From positions 5,480,501 to 5,544,500 of the forward strand of contig NZ_CP073720.1 in the NCBI RefSeq assembly GCF_025137375.1: 64,000 nucleotides of DNA, in the 5' to 3' direction. Source of the stretch: Dactylosporangium fulvum (GTDB taxonomy: Bacteria; Actinomycetota; Actinomycetes; Mycobacteriales; Micromonosporaceae). The position numbers and the translations under genes were made by a program. Below the pieces are notes generated by a model. The model did no database searches, was not told the origin of the DNA, and saw only the letters and a program-made list of their open reading frames with translations. The first letter of the stretch is position 1. Each line of letters starts with the position of its first letter. Positions 43,272 through 52,424 of this stretch are shown one piece after another.

Positions 43272-44018
43272 ATGACGAATCCGGTCGTACTCATCACCGG
43301 CGGCCTCACCGGTATCGGGTGGGCCACCGCGCAGGCCTTCGCCCGGCAGGGCGCCGACGTCGTCGTCTCCGGGCGGCACGACGAGGAGGGCGAGGCGCTC
43401 GCCGGGGAACTGCGGTCCGCCGGGGTGCGGGCTGCCTACGTGCACACCGACGTCCGCCGCGACGACGAGGTACGGCGACTGGTCGACGGCACGATCGAGC
43501 GGTTCGGCCACCTCGACGTCGCGGTGAACAACGCCGGCACGCAGACGCCCACCGGGCCGCTGCAGGAACAGTCGCCCGACACGTACGCCTCGACCTTCGA
43601 CACCAACGTCCTCGGCGTCATCCTCAGCATGAAGCACGAGCTCAGGGCGATGCTCCCGCAGCACCGCGGCAGCATCGTCAACGTCTCCTCGGTCGCCGGG
43701 CACATCGGCATGCCGGACGCGGCCGTGTATGTGGCCAGCAAGCACGCCGTCGAGGGGCTGACCAAGTCGGCGGCACTCGAGACGGCCACCGAGGGCGTGC
43801 GGGTCAACGCGGTGGCGCCGGGCGCGACGCAGACCGGGATGCTCGACCGGTACGTCGGGACGCCCGAGGGCAGGCACGCCTTCGAGGATTCGGTGCCGGC
43901 CCGCCGGTTCGGCACCCCGGACGAGATCGCGCAGGCCATCGTGTTCCTCGGCTCCGACCAGGCCAGCTACATCACCGGCCAGGTCGTGTCGGTGGACGGC
44001 GGATACTCGGCCCGATAG
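43272..44018 (+). CDS. SDR family oxidoreductase, glucose-dehydrogenase type
   Basis: 248 aa. TGGLTGIG (residues 9-16), VNNAGTQTPTGPLQEQS, SSVAGHIGMPDAAVYVASK (Tyr/Lys catalytic pair) and ITGQVVSVDGGYSAR. It is like the glucose/ribitol dehydrogenase and general 3-oxoacyl-ACP-reductase-like SDRs. CAGAGT ends six bases before the ATG. It probably belongs to a two-gene unit with the ROK regulator. Confidence 0.9.
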   Translation: MTNPVVLITGGLTGIGWATAQAFARQGADVVVSGRHDEEGEALAGELRSAGVRAAYVHTDVRRDDEVRRLVDGTIERFGHLDVAVNNAGTQTPTGPLQEQSPDTYASTFDTNVLGVILSMKHELRAMLPQHRGSIVNVSSVAGHIGMPDAAVYVASKHAVEGLTKSAALETATEGVRVNAVAPGATQTGMLDRYVGTPEGRHAFEDSVPARRFGTPDEIAQAIVFLGSDQASYITGQVVSVDGGYSAR

Positions 44019-44042
44019 ATACGTCCCGCGCCGGAACGTGTA

Positions 44043-44072
44043 CCTTCCCTTCGACTTCAGTCGAAGGGAAGG
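44043..44072. promoter_or_regulatory. Perfect 14-bp hairpin covering the next ribosome-binding site
   Basis: CCTTCCCTTCGACT (44043-44056), a 2-base loop, and its exact complement (44059-44072). The 3' arm contains the GAAGG Shine-Dalgarno region of the GlsB-like gene (ATG 44085). It could terminate the SDR transcript or gate translation of the following gene. Confidence 0.65.
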
Positions 44073-44084
44073 TGAGCGCGGGAC

Positions 44085-44444
44085 ATGCATATCAACGACT
44101 TCTTGAGCGCGATCCCGATCGGCCTGTTGATCGGCGTGCTCGGGCGGCTCGTCCTCCCGGGCCGCCAGTCGATCGGCGTGTTCATCACGTTTCTCATCGG
44201 CGTCGGCGCGGCGCTGCTCGGCACCCTGGTGGCGGAGCTGGTCAACCTCGACGACAAGGCGGTCGTCAAGGTGTGGAAGATCCAATGGAGCTGGTGGGAG
44301 CTGGGGATCCAGGTACTGTTCGCGGCGATCGGCATCGGCCTGGCCAACATGCTGACCTACACGAAGCTGGCCTCGAACGCCGACCGCCCGCGCCGCCGCC
44401 CCGCCCGCAAGCGCCGCACGAAGGCGTCGTCCAACAAGGACTGA
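44085..44444 (+). CDS. GlsB/YeaQ/YmgE-like small membrane protein
   Basis: 119 aa with three hydrophobic segments (IPIGLLIGVLGRLVLPG, GVFITFLIGVGAALLGTLVAELV, LGIQVLFAAIGIGLANMLTY) and a very basic tail (RPRRRPARKRRTKASSNKD). The RLVLPG and FITFLIGVGAALLG patterns fit the transglycosylase-associated/GlsB family, usually stress-related membrane proteins. AAGGTGAG lies upstream. Confidence 0.8.
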   Translation: MHINDFLSAIPIGLLIGVLGRLVLPGRQSIGVFITFLIGVGAALLGTLVAELVNLDDKAVVKVWKIQWSWWELGIQVLFAAIGIGLANMLTYTKLASNADRPRRRPARKRRTKASSNKD

Positions 44445-44522
44445 CAACCAAGGACCGGCCTGGCCGCCGCGCGCCCGGGCCGGCCAGCACCGCCGTGGTC
44501 GATCGTGCTGGTCTGCGCGATG

Positions 44523-44888
44523 TCAAGCGCGGCCATCCGTGTCCTCACCTGTCGTCTCGCTCGGCTCCACCGGCCCGTCGCCGCCGAGGGTCCGCACCGC
44601 GGCGGCGATCGCCTCCGGCGTCAGTGCCACGGCGAAGGGCACCACCTCGAAGTACTTGACCGAGCTCCCGTCACGCGCCGTCTCCAGCGCGCCGCTGACC
44701 AACCCGGCCGCCTCCAGTCGCCGCAGATGCATGTAGAGCAGCGGCCGGTTCATCTCCAGCCGCCGCGCCAGCTCGCTGACGTAGGCGCGGCCGTGGGTCA
44801 GCGCGGCGACGATCCGCAACCGGTGGGGGCTGGCCAGGGCAGCCAGCACCCGTAACAGCTCAGCGCCGGAGGTGGGGGTATGGCTCAT
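44523..44888 (-). CDS. ArsR-type winged-helix regulator
   Basis: 121 aa. The wHTH core is LLRVLAALASPHRLRIVAALTHGRAYVSELARRLEMNRPLLYMHLRRLEAAGLV (residues about 11-64), followed by SVKYFEVVPFAVALTPEAI. No cysteine pair for metal binding is seen in the recognition helix (no ELCVCDL motif), so a non-metal signal is likely. A 22-base palindrome at 44918-44939 lies 30 bases upstream and probably is its own operator. It is divergent from a universal stress protein gene. Confidence 0.88.
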   Translation of the reverse strand: MSHTPTSGAELLRVLAALASPHRLRIVAALTHGRAYVSELARRLEMNRPLLYMHLRRLEAAGLVSGALETARDGSSVKYFEVVPFAVALTPEAIAAAVRTLGGDGPVEPSETTGEDTDGRA

Positions 44889-44917
44889 CGCGGTACGGCC
44901 CCAATGCTCGGACCGAC

Positions 44918-44939
44918 GGTGTCAGATTATTCTGACACC
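44918..44939. promoter_or_regulatory. Palindromic operator between the ArsR-type gene and uspA
   Basis: GGTGTCAGA, four bases, TCTGACACC. It overlaps -10-like TATTCT (plus strand, 44928-44933) and TAATCT (minus strand), so one site could control both divergent genes. Confidence 0.65.
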
Positions 44940-45041
44940 CATTCCGACGTGCGTAAAAGTCCCTGACAGGAGAGGCCGCCCTTTCCAACGCCCGCACCGC
45001 GAGGGATGGTGGAAGGCGGGGAGGCGTGGAGGGGGTGCGCC

Positions 45042-45824
45042 ATGCAACTGGCACGGAATCCGATCGTGGTCGGCGTGGACGGGTCGACCGCGAGTCTCGG
45101 GGCGGTGCGCTGGGCCGCCGACGAGGCCGCCAGACACGGATGCACGTTGCGGGTCGTGCATGCGATGAGCTGGGAAGGGCCGGCAGACGGGCAGGGCGTC
45201 GTGCTCGACGCCGCGGCGGAGGTCCGCAACTGGCAGCCCGGCATCGAGATCGAGACCATGACCATCGGCGGCTCGCCCGCCAGCGTGCTGCAGGACCAGT
45301 CGCGAACTGCGTCGCTCGTCGTCATCGGCGGGCGGGTGCACGAGGGCGGCCTGCTCGACGCTTCGGTAGGAGCCCACCTGTCGGGGTTCGCCCACTGCCC
45401 GGTCCTGGTGGTGAACAACGGCTGGCGGTGGGCCGACCCGATGAGCTCCCTCCCGCAGCACGCACCGGTGGTCGTCGGCGTCGACGGTTCACCGTCGAGC
45501 CAGCGGGCGCTCGCGTTCGGCTACGGCGAGGCGGCGGCACGCCACGTGCCACTCGTCGCCCTGCACGCCGGGCGGACCCGGCCGCACGAGGCCGTGGCCG
45601 CGGAGATGGAGCCGTGGCTGCGCCGCCACCCGGAGGTGGAGACGCGGTTCACCAGCCGGGACGCTCCGGTGCTCGACGCCCTGACCGAGGCCGCCCGCAC
45701 GGCGCTGCTCCTGGTCATCGGCGCACACCGCGTCGGATGGTACGAGCACCCGCGCCCGAACCCGGTGACCCAGCTGATCGTCCACCACGCCGCGTCGCCG
45801 GTGCTCGTCACCCGCAGCGTCTGA
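45042..45824 (+). CDS. Tandem universal stress protein (UspA)
   Basis: 260 aa with two Usp domains: PIVVGVDGSTASLGAVRWAADEA with LVVIGGRVHEGGLLDASVGAHLSGFAHCPVLVV (residues 8-127), and VVVGVDGSPSSQRALAFGYGEAA with a second, more degenerate nucleotide loop (IGAHRVGWYEHPRPNP). The first domain keeps the G-rich ATP-type loop. ATG 45042 has GGAGGGGG upstream; ATG 45006 is an in-frame but unneeded extension. Confidence 0.9.
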   Translation: MQLARNPIVVGVDGSTASLGAVRWAADEAARHGCTLRVVHAMSWEGPADGQGVVLDAAAEVRNWQPGIEIETMTIGGSPASVLQDQSRTASLVVIGGRVHEGGLLDASVGAHLSGFAHCPVLVVNNGWRWADPMSSLPQHAPVVVGVDGSPSSQRALAFGYGEAAARHVPLVALHAGRTRPHEAVAAEMEPWLRRHPEVETRFTSRDAPVLDALTEAARTALLLVIGAHRVGWYEHPRPNPVTQLIVHHAASPVLVTRSV

Positions 45825-45839
45825 CCGCCGTATCAGGCG

Positions 45840-47090
45840 CTACGAAGCGCTGCCCTCCCGCGCGGGCTGGAACACGTCCGCGGCCGCGAGCTCGGTGATC
45901 ACCGCGTTGAGGTCGTCGATCTGCTCGTCGGTGTTCGCCGCCGTCACCTGCACGCGGAAGCCGACCTGGTCGCGGGGCACTCCCGGATACGGGGCCAGGG
46001 TGACGAAGAGGCCGCGTGCCCAGAGCAGCTCCGACACCTCGACCAGGTCGCGGTCGAGGGCGATCGGCAGCTCGATGATCGGGGTGTCGTCGGTGTTGGG
46101 GGTGAAGATGCCGAGGCCGCGGACGTGGTTGAGCACGCGCATCGACATGCGGTGGAGGTCGGCGCGCAGCTTGTCGCCGCGCTCGGCGTTGACGTCGAAA
46201 CCGGCGAGCACCGTCGCCAGCGACGCCGTCGGGGACGGGCCGGAGTAGAGGTACGGCGCCGCGGACGCCTTCAGCCGGTTCTTGAGGACCGTGGGCACCG
46301 CCAGGAAGGCGAGCAGCGACGAGTAGGCCTTCGAGAAGCCGCCGACGAGCACCACGTTGTCGTAGTCCTCGCCGTGGTAGCGCACGATGCTGTTGCCGTA
46401 GCAGCCGTACGGGCTGGTCTCGTCCTCACCGCGCTCGCCGATGACACCGAAGCCGTGCGCGTCGTCGACATACAGGACCGCGCCGTGCTGCCGGCAGAGG
46501 TCGAGGTATCGCGGCAGGTCGGGGATGTTGCCGGTCATGCTGTTGACCCCGTCCGTGCAGACCAGCACGGGGCCGCGCGCCGCCGGCAGGAGGGCGGCGA
46601 GCTCGTCGAGGGTGCGGAAACGCTTGAGCTCCGCGCCCTGCGCGCGGGCGAAGACGCACCCGTCCCAGATCGTCTTGTGGGCGCGGCTGTCGACCAGCAG
46701 CGTGCCCTGCTGCGCGAGGGCCGGGATGACCGACAGGTGGATCTGCGTGATCGTCGGCAGGACCAGGGTGTCGGGCGCGCCGAGCAGCGCGGCCAGCCGT
46801 TCCTCGATCTCCGGGTAGAGCCGCGGGTTGCCGAGCATCCGCGACCAGCTGGGGTGGGTGCCCCAGCGGCGCAGCTGGTCCTCGACCACCCCGATGATGT
46901 CGGGCTCGAGGTCGAAGCCGAGATAGTTGCACGACGCCCAGTCGGTGAGCCAGTGGTCACCGACGCGGATGCGCCGGCCGTCGATCTCGTCGATCACCGC
47001 GTCGTAGAACCGGCTGTGGGCGCGGAGATGGGCGATGCCGCTGTAACGGGGGTCCTCGTCGACGGCGGTGGCGAGCTGCTCGACTAGCAC
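45840..47090 (-). CDS. Alpha-oxoamine-synthase-type PLP enzyme
   Basis: 416 aa fold-type I PLP enzyme. SCNYLGFDLEPDIIGVVEDQL, HPSWSRMLGNPRLYPEIEERLAALLG, YVDDAHGFGVIGERG and the PLP lysine in VGGFSKAYSSLLAF mark the AONS/KBL/SPT/CqsA group. It would condense an amino acid with an acyl-CoA or act as an aminotransferase. GTG 47090 has GGAGG seven bases upstream. It starts 20 bases after the GGDEF-EAL gene and must be its operon partner. There are no biotin genes nearby, so a signal or lipid precursor synthase is more likely than BioF. Confidence 0.85.
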   Translation of the reverse strand: MLVEQLATAVDEDPRYSGIAHLRAHSRFYDAVIDEIDGRRIRVGDHWLTDWASCNYLGFDLEPDIIGVVEDQLRRWGTHPSWSRMLGNPRLYPEIEERLAALLGAPDTLVLPTITQIHLSVIPALAQQGTLLVDSRAHKTIWDGCVFARAQGAELKRFRTLDELAALLPAARGPVLVCTDGVNSMTGNIPDLPRYLDLCRQHGAVLYVDDAHGFGVIGERGEDETSPYGCYGNSIVRYHGEDYDNVVLVGGFSKAYSSLLAFLAVPTVLKNRLKASAAPYLYSGPSPTASLATVLAGFDVNAERGDKLRADLHRMSMRVLNHVRGLGIFTPNTDDTPIIELPIALDRDLVEVSELLWARGLFVTLAPYPGVPRDQVGFRVQVTAANTDEQIDDLNAVITELAAADVFQPAREGSAS

Positions 47091-47110
47091 AAACGTCCTC
47101 CGGGGTGTTT

Positions 47111-50100
47111 TCAGGCCGCGGTGCGGCCTCCCCGTTGAAGCCCTGACGCATCCTCCAACAACCATTGACTTGCGTCACGGTAGCTCAACGGGCGTGAGAA
47201 CAAGTAACCCTGCCCATGCTTGCTACCCATCGTCACGAGTAGATCACGCTCCACTTCTGTCTCGATGCCTTCGGCCACGACCTCGAGGTTGAGGATCCGC
47301 GCGAGCTGGACGATCGTGTCGACGACGGCGTGCTGCTCCGTCGACGACGCAATGGTGTCGATGAAGCTCTTGTCCAGCTTGAGCACGTCGACGGGGAGTC
47401 TGCGCAGGTAGGACAGCGACGAGAAGCCGGTGCCGAAGTCGTCGATGGCGATCCGCACGCCGGCCCGGCGCAGCGCGGCGAGGGCGGCGGCGACCTCGCC
47501 GTCGTCGTGCAGCAGCAGGCTCTCGGTCATCTCCAGCTGCAGGCAGCCGGGCGGCAGGCCCATCCGGTCGATCTCGTCGAGCACCCATTGTGCGAATTCG
47601 GGCGTGCGGAACTGCCGCGCCGAGACGTTCACGGAGACATATGTCTCATACTCCGGATACGCGATCCGCCACTGCGCGGCGGCCCGCACCGCGTTGGTGA
47701 GCACCCAGGCGCCGAGCGGCACGATGAGGCCGCTCTCCTCCGCGACCGAGATGAAGTCGTCCGGCGGGACCATGCCGCGGGTGGGGTGGTCCCAGCGCAC
47801 GAGCGCCTCGAAGCCGTGGGTGCGCCTGTCGGTCAGCGTCACGATCGGCTGGAAGTGCAGCAGGAACGCCTCGTCGGCGATGGCCCGGTCCAGGTCGGCG
47901 CGCAGCCGGTGGCGCTCGACGACGGCGCTGTGCAGCGACGACTCGTACCGCCGCCAGCGGTCCCGGCCGGCCTCCTTGGCCACGTAGACGGCGAGGTCGG
48001 CGTGGCGCAGCAGCTCCTGGGCGTCGGCGGCCTCGGCGGTGGTGGCCGCGCCGATGCTCGCGGTGGTGGTGACGGTACCGTGGTCGAGCTCGAACGACGC
48101 CTTGAAGCTCGCGAGCAGCCGCTCGGCGACCCGTTCCACGTCGGCCGGGCTGCCGGCCCGCCGGACCAGCGCCGCGAACTCGTCGCCGCCGAGCCGCGCG
48201 ACGGTGCCGGCCGCACCGTAGGAGCCGTCGACCGACCGCAGCGCCTCGGTGAGCCGCTGCCCGACCGCGACGAGCAGCGCGTCGCCCGCGCTGTGGCCCC
48301 ACGTGTCGTTGACGACCTTGAAGTCGTCGAGCTCGACGATGAGAACGCCGACCGTCGCGCCGGTCTCCGCGCCGGACCTGACCGCCTCCTGCACGCGGGT
48401 CAGGAAGACCTCCCGGTTCGGCAGGCCGGTGAGCGCGTCGAAGGTCGCCCGCTGGTAGAGCTGGGCCTGCAGGCGGCTCCGCTCGGTCACGTCCCGCAGG
48501 GTGACCACCACGCCGCTGACGGTCGGCTCGTCGCCGAGGTCGCGGAAGGCCGCCTCGACGAGCGCGGGCGTCCCGTCGGGGCCGATGACGGTGAGGTCGT
48601 CGCCCGGCCGGTCGGCGCCGCGGGTCCGCACCTCGCGCAGCCTGCGGTCGACGACGCCCACGCTCTCGTCGGCGAACACCATGGGCAGCGGCGTGCCGAC
48701 CAGGTCGGCGGTGCCGAAGAGCGCGTGGGCGGAGGGGCTCGCGAACCGCACCCGGTCGTCGGCGCCCACGATGAGGATGACGTCGGCGGTGTTGAGCACG
48801 AGCGTGCGGAAGTACGCCTCGCTGTTGCGCCGCCCGATCTCGTCACCGAGCGCGATGCGTTCCAGCGCCATGGCGGCCTGGGTGGCGAGGATCTGCGCGG
48901 CCTCCTGGAGGCCGACGAGCAGCACCTCGTCGGCGGCGACGAACAGCGCCCGCTCGGCCGCCCGCCCGTCGGCGAGCGCCAGGGGGCAGCACAGCGTGAC
49001 CTCGAAGCCGCCGAGCTCGGCGGCGAGCGCCGGCTCCAGCGTGCGGGTGTAGGGCATCGACACCTGGCCGTCGCCGACCGGGGCGATGACGACGCGGTGG
49101 GCACGGCCGGGCGGCAGCAGATCGGCGACCGCGTCCCGTACCGTCCCCGCGACGGCGGCCTCGTCGGTCGCCATCAGCAGCGCCGCGCCGGCGCTGCGCA
49201 GCCGCCGCTCGCGTCGCAGGGTGCGCCGCTGGGCGCTGACCGCCCGGCCCAGGCGCAGCAGGACCAGCCCGGACAGCAGGGCGGACACGATCGCGATGAC
49301 GGCGGCGTCGCGGACGGCGCCGGTGCGCATCTCGAGGAACAGCACGGTCGGCGCGACGAACAGCGACAGCCCGAGCAGCAGCATGCGGCCGACCCGCTCG
49401 TCGTCGGCCCGCACGACCTTCGGCTCGGTCAGCTCCCGCATCGACGGGTGCAGCGCGGCGACGCCCCACAGCACGTAGAACGCGGCCCACCCGGTGTCGA
49501 CGGGGCCGCCGGTGGACCAGTCGCCGTTGAGCTGCGCCAGCCCGTACCCGACGTCGGAGGTCAGCAGCCCGACACCGCCCGCGGCCAGCAGCGCGACCGC
49601 CGGCGTGAGCCGGACCGAGGCGATGAGCCGGGCGCCGACGGCGAGCACGACGATGTCGGCGAGCGGGTAGGCGATGGAGATGGTCCGGTCCAGCGCGGAC
49701 AGGTCCGGGTTGTCGACGTAGGGCCGGATCAGGAAGATGTACGAGAGGAGGCCGAGTCCCGCGGTCAGCGTCAGCGCGTCGAACAGGCTCGCCGGGTCGC
49801 GGCGCACCACCCCCAGCCGGTAGAGCCAGACCAGGGCGGCGGCGATCAGCACGTAGACCGTCAGGTAGAAGAAGTCCGCGATCGACGGGAAGCCCTGCCG
49901 GTGCAGCAGCCGCGTCAGCACATCGGCGGTGACGTCACCGGCGATGAACGAGCCGACGGCGGCCGCGAGCAGGAACCACGGCGCCCGGCGGCGCGGCCGG
50001 TGCTTGTGCACGCCGAGCAGGATCGCGGTGACACTCGCGATCCCGATGGCCGACCACAGCACCAGATGCAGTCCGGGCAGCGCGAAGTTGGCCGTCACAA

Positions 50101-50239
50101 GGACGGCCATCGCCCCGACGTACCCCTTCAGCACGAGGCAGACGCTACCCAGTTCGTTGCCGAATGAGGAGTACCTGGCAGGATCGTTCCGGGCCCGCTC
50201 GCCCAGGCGGTTCACCGCCTTTCGCGACGTTTGCGACAT
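47111..50239 (-). CDS. Membrane GAF/PAS-GGDEF-EAL cyclic-di-GMP protein
   Basis: About 1042 aa from ATG 50239 (ATG 50320 is an alternative; no clear ribosome site for either). Eight to ten membrane segments fill the first 330 residues, then a GAF-like region, a PAS domain (EAYFRTLVLNTADVILIVGADDRVRF), GGDEF at 684-688 and EAL at 811-813. Both active sites look intact: ARLGGDEF, FEALVRW, NVSARQF, EMTES, DDFGTGFSS, KLDKSFI and EGIET. There is no RxxD inhibitory site before GGDEF. It can therefore in principle make and break c-di-GMP in response to a membrane or cytosolic signal. The PLP-enzyme gene follows after 20 bases. Confidence 0.92.
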   Translation of the reverse strand: MSQTSRKAVNRLGERARNDPARYSSFGNELGSVCLVLKGYVGAMAVLVTANFALPGLHLVLWSAIGIASVTAILLGVHKHRPRRRAPWFLLAAAVGSFIAGDVTADVLTRLLHRQGFPSIADFFYLTVYVLIAAALVWLYRLGVVRRDPASLFDALTLTAGLGLLSYIFLIRPYVDNPDLSALDRTISIAYPLADIVVLAVGARLIASVRLTPAVALLAAGGVGLLTSDVGYGLAQLNGDWSTGGPVDTGWAAFYVLWGVAALHPSMRELTEPKVVRADDERVGRMLLLGLSLFVAPTVLFLEMRTGAVRDAAVIAIVSALLSGLVLLRLGRAVSAQRRTLRRERRLRSAGAALLMATDEAAVAGTVRDAVADLLPPGRAHRVVIAPVGDGQVSMPYTRTLEPALAAELGGFEVTLCCPLALADGRAAERALFVAADEVLLVGLQEAAQILATQAAMALERIALGDEIGRRNSEAYFRTLVLNTADVILIVGADDRVRFASPSAHALFGTADLVGTPLPMVFADESVGVVDRRLREVRTRGADRPGDDLTVIGPDGTPALVEAAFRDLGDEPTVSGVVVTLRDVTERSRLQAQLYQRATFDALTGLPNREVFLTRVQEAVRSGAETGATVGVLIVELDDFKVVNDTWGHSAGDALLVAVGQRLTEALRSVDGSYGAAGTVARLGGDEFAALVRRAGSPADVERVAERLLASFKASFELDHGTVTTTASIGAATTAEAADAQELLRHADLAVYVAKEAGRDRWRRYESSLHSAVVERHRLRADLDRAIADEAFLLHFQPIVTLTDRRTHGFEALVRWDHPTRGMVPPDDFISVAEESGLIVPLGAWVLTNAVRAAAQWRIAYPEYETYVSVNVSARQFRTPEFAQWVLDEIDRMGLPPGCLQLEMTESLLLHDDGEVAAALAALRRAGVRIAIDDFGTGFSSLSYLRRLPVDVLKLDKSFIDTIASSTEQHAVVDTIVQLARILNLEVVAEGIETEVERDLLVTMGSKHGQGYLFSRPLSYRDASQWLLEDASGLQRGGRTAA

Positions 50240-50608
50240 TGATGGTACTGCTGGATCCGACCGATCTCTACAGGGCGCAACCGGCAGTGACACGCTCGGC
50301 GACAAGTACCGTCCATTCATTCATGTGTCGCCGAAAGTTTCAGGTCGTTCATCGACGTCTCCGCAGGTCAGCGCAGTCACCACGATTGATTTCCGCGGCC
50401 GGCACGCAGGTCTTGCCTCGGCTTCCCGGCACCCTGCGTCGTCCTGGAAGGAATCACCGTGCGTGTTTTCGCAAGATGGCGGTCGCCACCGTCTGGCTCG
50501 CCGGCGGTGCCTCACGGGCCGCGCTCATCCGCGACCGCATCGGCGACCGGGCCCAACCGGCTCGTCGCCGCGGGCGTGCGCAGCGTCCCTTCGCGCCGCC
50601 ACGCGCCG
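50240..50608. other. Intergenic region, nothing recognised
   Basis: Region between the start of the GGDEF-EAL gene and the stop of the MFS gene. It must hold the GGDEF-EAL promoter. A short open frame from about 50476 (MAVATVWLAGGASRAALIRD) has no recognisable family and runs into the antisense of the MFS gene; I do not call it a gene. Confidence 0.5.
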
Positions 50609-51829
50609 TCACCCGCCGGGCGGCGGCGCCCCTTCCCCCGCCGCGTCCTTCCGCGCCGCCAGCGGCACCAGGGCGAGCACGCCGGTCAGCGCGGCGACGA
50701 GCGTCAGTCCACCGGCCGCCCAGGCCGCGAACAGCGCCAGCGCCGACAGCTGGGTCGCGAGCGCGGCGACGGACGTGACGGTGGCCCGGGCGCGGCTCTC
50801 GATGACACGCTGGAGCCGCGCGTCGACGAGGACCAGCACCAGCCGGTACAGCCCGTAGAACCCGGCGACGAGGAGCATCCCGCTCGGCACCTGCCACCAT
50901 CCCGCCACGGCGAGCGCACCGGCGGCCACGACCATGAGCAGGCCCTGCCCCGGCCCACCGAGCCGCCCGGCGCGCCCCGCGGCCCAGGCCCCGGCCGCTC
51001 CCCCGACGGTGACGACGAGCCCGACGACAGGGTTGAGCCCGGTCGGCACGTCCCACGCCGCGGCGATCAGCGGGAAGTACTCCTCGACAGCATCCAGCCC
51101 GGCGAGTGCCGCCAGCGCCAGAACCGCGGTCCGGACCGCAGGCACCCCGGCCGCTTCCCGGACCCCGTCCCGCAGGGTGGCCAGGTACCCACGCCCACCA
51201 GCCCCCTCAACGATGTCCGGCTGTATCCCCGGTTCTGCGTCCAGTCCTGTTCCCAGCCTTGTCTTCGGCTCTTGTGTTCCGGGCCTCTCGGCTGTTTCGG
51301 GGAGCCGCAGCGCGAGGAGCACGGCGACGAGACAGATCCCGACGCTGACCCAGCCGACGAGCGCGAACCCTCCAACGGGAAACAGCACGGCAGCGGCCGC
51401 TGCGGCGGGCACCTGGGCGACGAGCCCGGCGGCGTTGACCCGCCCCGACACCTGGACGTACTCTCGCTCGGCCCCGGCGGCGGCCAGCCCGTCGTACAGC
51501 AGCGCCTCGAGCGCCCCGCTGGCCAGCGCTCCGCCGACGCCCCACAGCACGAACCCGGCCGCGAACCCCCAGAACCCGGGCAGCCCGAGCCACACGGCGA
51601 ACCCGGCGCCCTGCACCAGGGCCGACACCACGAGCGCGTTCCGCCGCGACCACCGATCCGCGAGCGCCCCGGTGGGCACCTCGGCGACGATCCCGACCCC
51701 CGACCACAGGGCGAAGAGCAGCGACACCTGCCCTTCGGTGAGCCCGGCGTCGACGAAGAACAACGCGTACAGCGGATAGAGCGGCAACGCGTCGGCAAGC
51801 AGCGCCCACCCGACCGCCGTCCGGCTCAA
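50609..51829 (-). CDS. MFS transporter
   Basis: 406 aa, about twelve membrane segments with a central cytoplasmic loop (RLPETAERPGTQEPKTRLG). The motif-A segment after TM2 is VPTGALADRWSRRNALVV. TTG 51829 is the first in-frame start; it lacks a good ribosome site, so the N-terminus is uncertain. The substrate is not evident. Confidence 0.85.
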   Translation of the reverse strand: MSRTAVGWALLADALPLYPLYALFFVDAGLTEGQVSLLFALWSGVGIVAEVPTGALADRWSRRNALVVSALVQGAGFAVWLGLPGFWGFAAGFVLWGVGGALASGALEALLYDGLAAAGAEREYVQVSGRVNAAGLVAQVPAAAAAAVLFPVGGFALVGWVSVGICLVAVLLALRLPETAERPGTQEPKTRLGTGLDAEPGIQPDIVEGAGGRGYLATLRDGVREAAGVPAVRTAVLALAALAGLDAVEEYFPLIAAAWDVPTGLNPVVGLVVTVGGAAGAWAAGRAGRLGGPGQGLLMVVAAGALAVAGWWQVPSGMLLVAGFYGLYRLVLVLVDARLQRVIESRARATVTSVAALATQLSALALFAAWAAGGLTLVAALTGVLALVPLAARKDAAGEGAPPPGG

Positions 51830-51941
51830 CCGCCGAGCGTCGCGCGAGACTGTGTCGGCCGAACGACGTCAACCAAACTTCATACGCCGCACGCTAACAC
51901 CGCCCCCACCCCGAGTCGCACCGATTTCCCCGCCGCGCCCC

Positions 51942-51983
51942 GTGGTAGGAAAACTGGGGTGATAGGCCAAGTTTTCCTACCAC
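51942..51983. repeat. Inverted repeat, 14-bp arms (family B)
   Basis: GTGGTAGGAAAACT (51942-51955) and its complement (51970-51983) with a 14-base loop, in the gene-free stretch upstream of the MFS gene. Unlike family A in sequence. Confidence 0.75.
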
Positions 51984-52424
51984 CTGACCCGCGTCCGAGT
52001 CCCGCGGAACCAACCCGACCCCGGTGTCCCGTCCCGACCGGCCACCGTTCGCCACGTCCAGCGCCCCGCACCAGCAAACGCCACCCAGCCACACCACCCA
52101 CGCCCGCACGCAAACCCCGCCCACACTGACCACACCCCGCACGGACACCGCAACGAAGACTGAACGACCCGCACGCAGACCCCGACCACACCAACCGCGG
52201 CCTAACACAGAGACCGGCCAGCGGCCACGACCCGCACGCAGGCCTCAGCCACAGTGGCCACGACCCGCACGGAGATCCCGGCCACGCCTCATGGCGCGGC
52301 TCGCGCCACACCCCCGCAGTGCCCGGCGACGCGGCCCCCGGAGGCCGGCCGTGCCGGTCCGGCCCGCGACCGCCGGCGGACGGCCGTCGCACGGTTGCCC
52401 AGGCAGGGGCTATCCAGGCAGGGG
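51984..52424. other. Intergenic region with degenerate tandem repeats
   Basis: Repeats of a unit like GACCCGCACGCAGACCCC recur irregularly between about 52060 and 52280, and CCAGGCAGGGGCTA occurs twice in tandem near 52399-52428. No convincing gene. Confidence 0.55.

Noticed and set aside
45840..47090. Assignment of the PLP enzyme as BioF (biotin synthesis)
   Set aside because: No bioA/B/D genes are nearby and the gene follows a c-di-GMP protein; only the superfamily can be supported.
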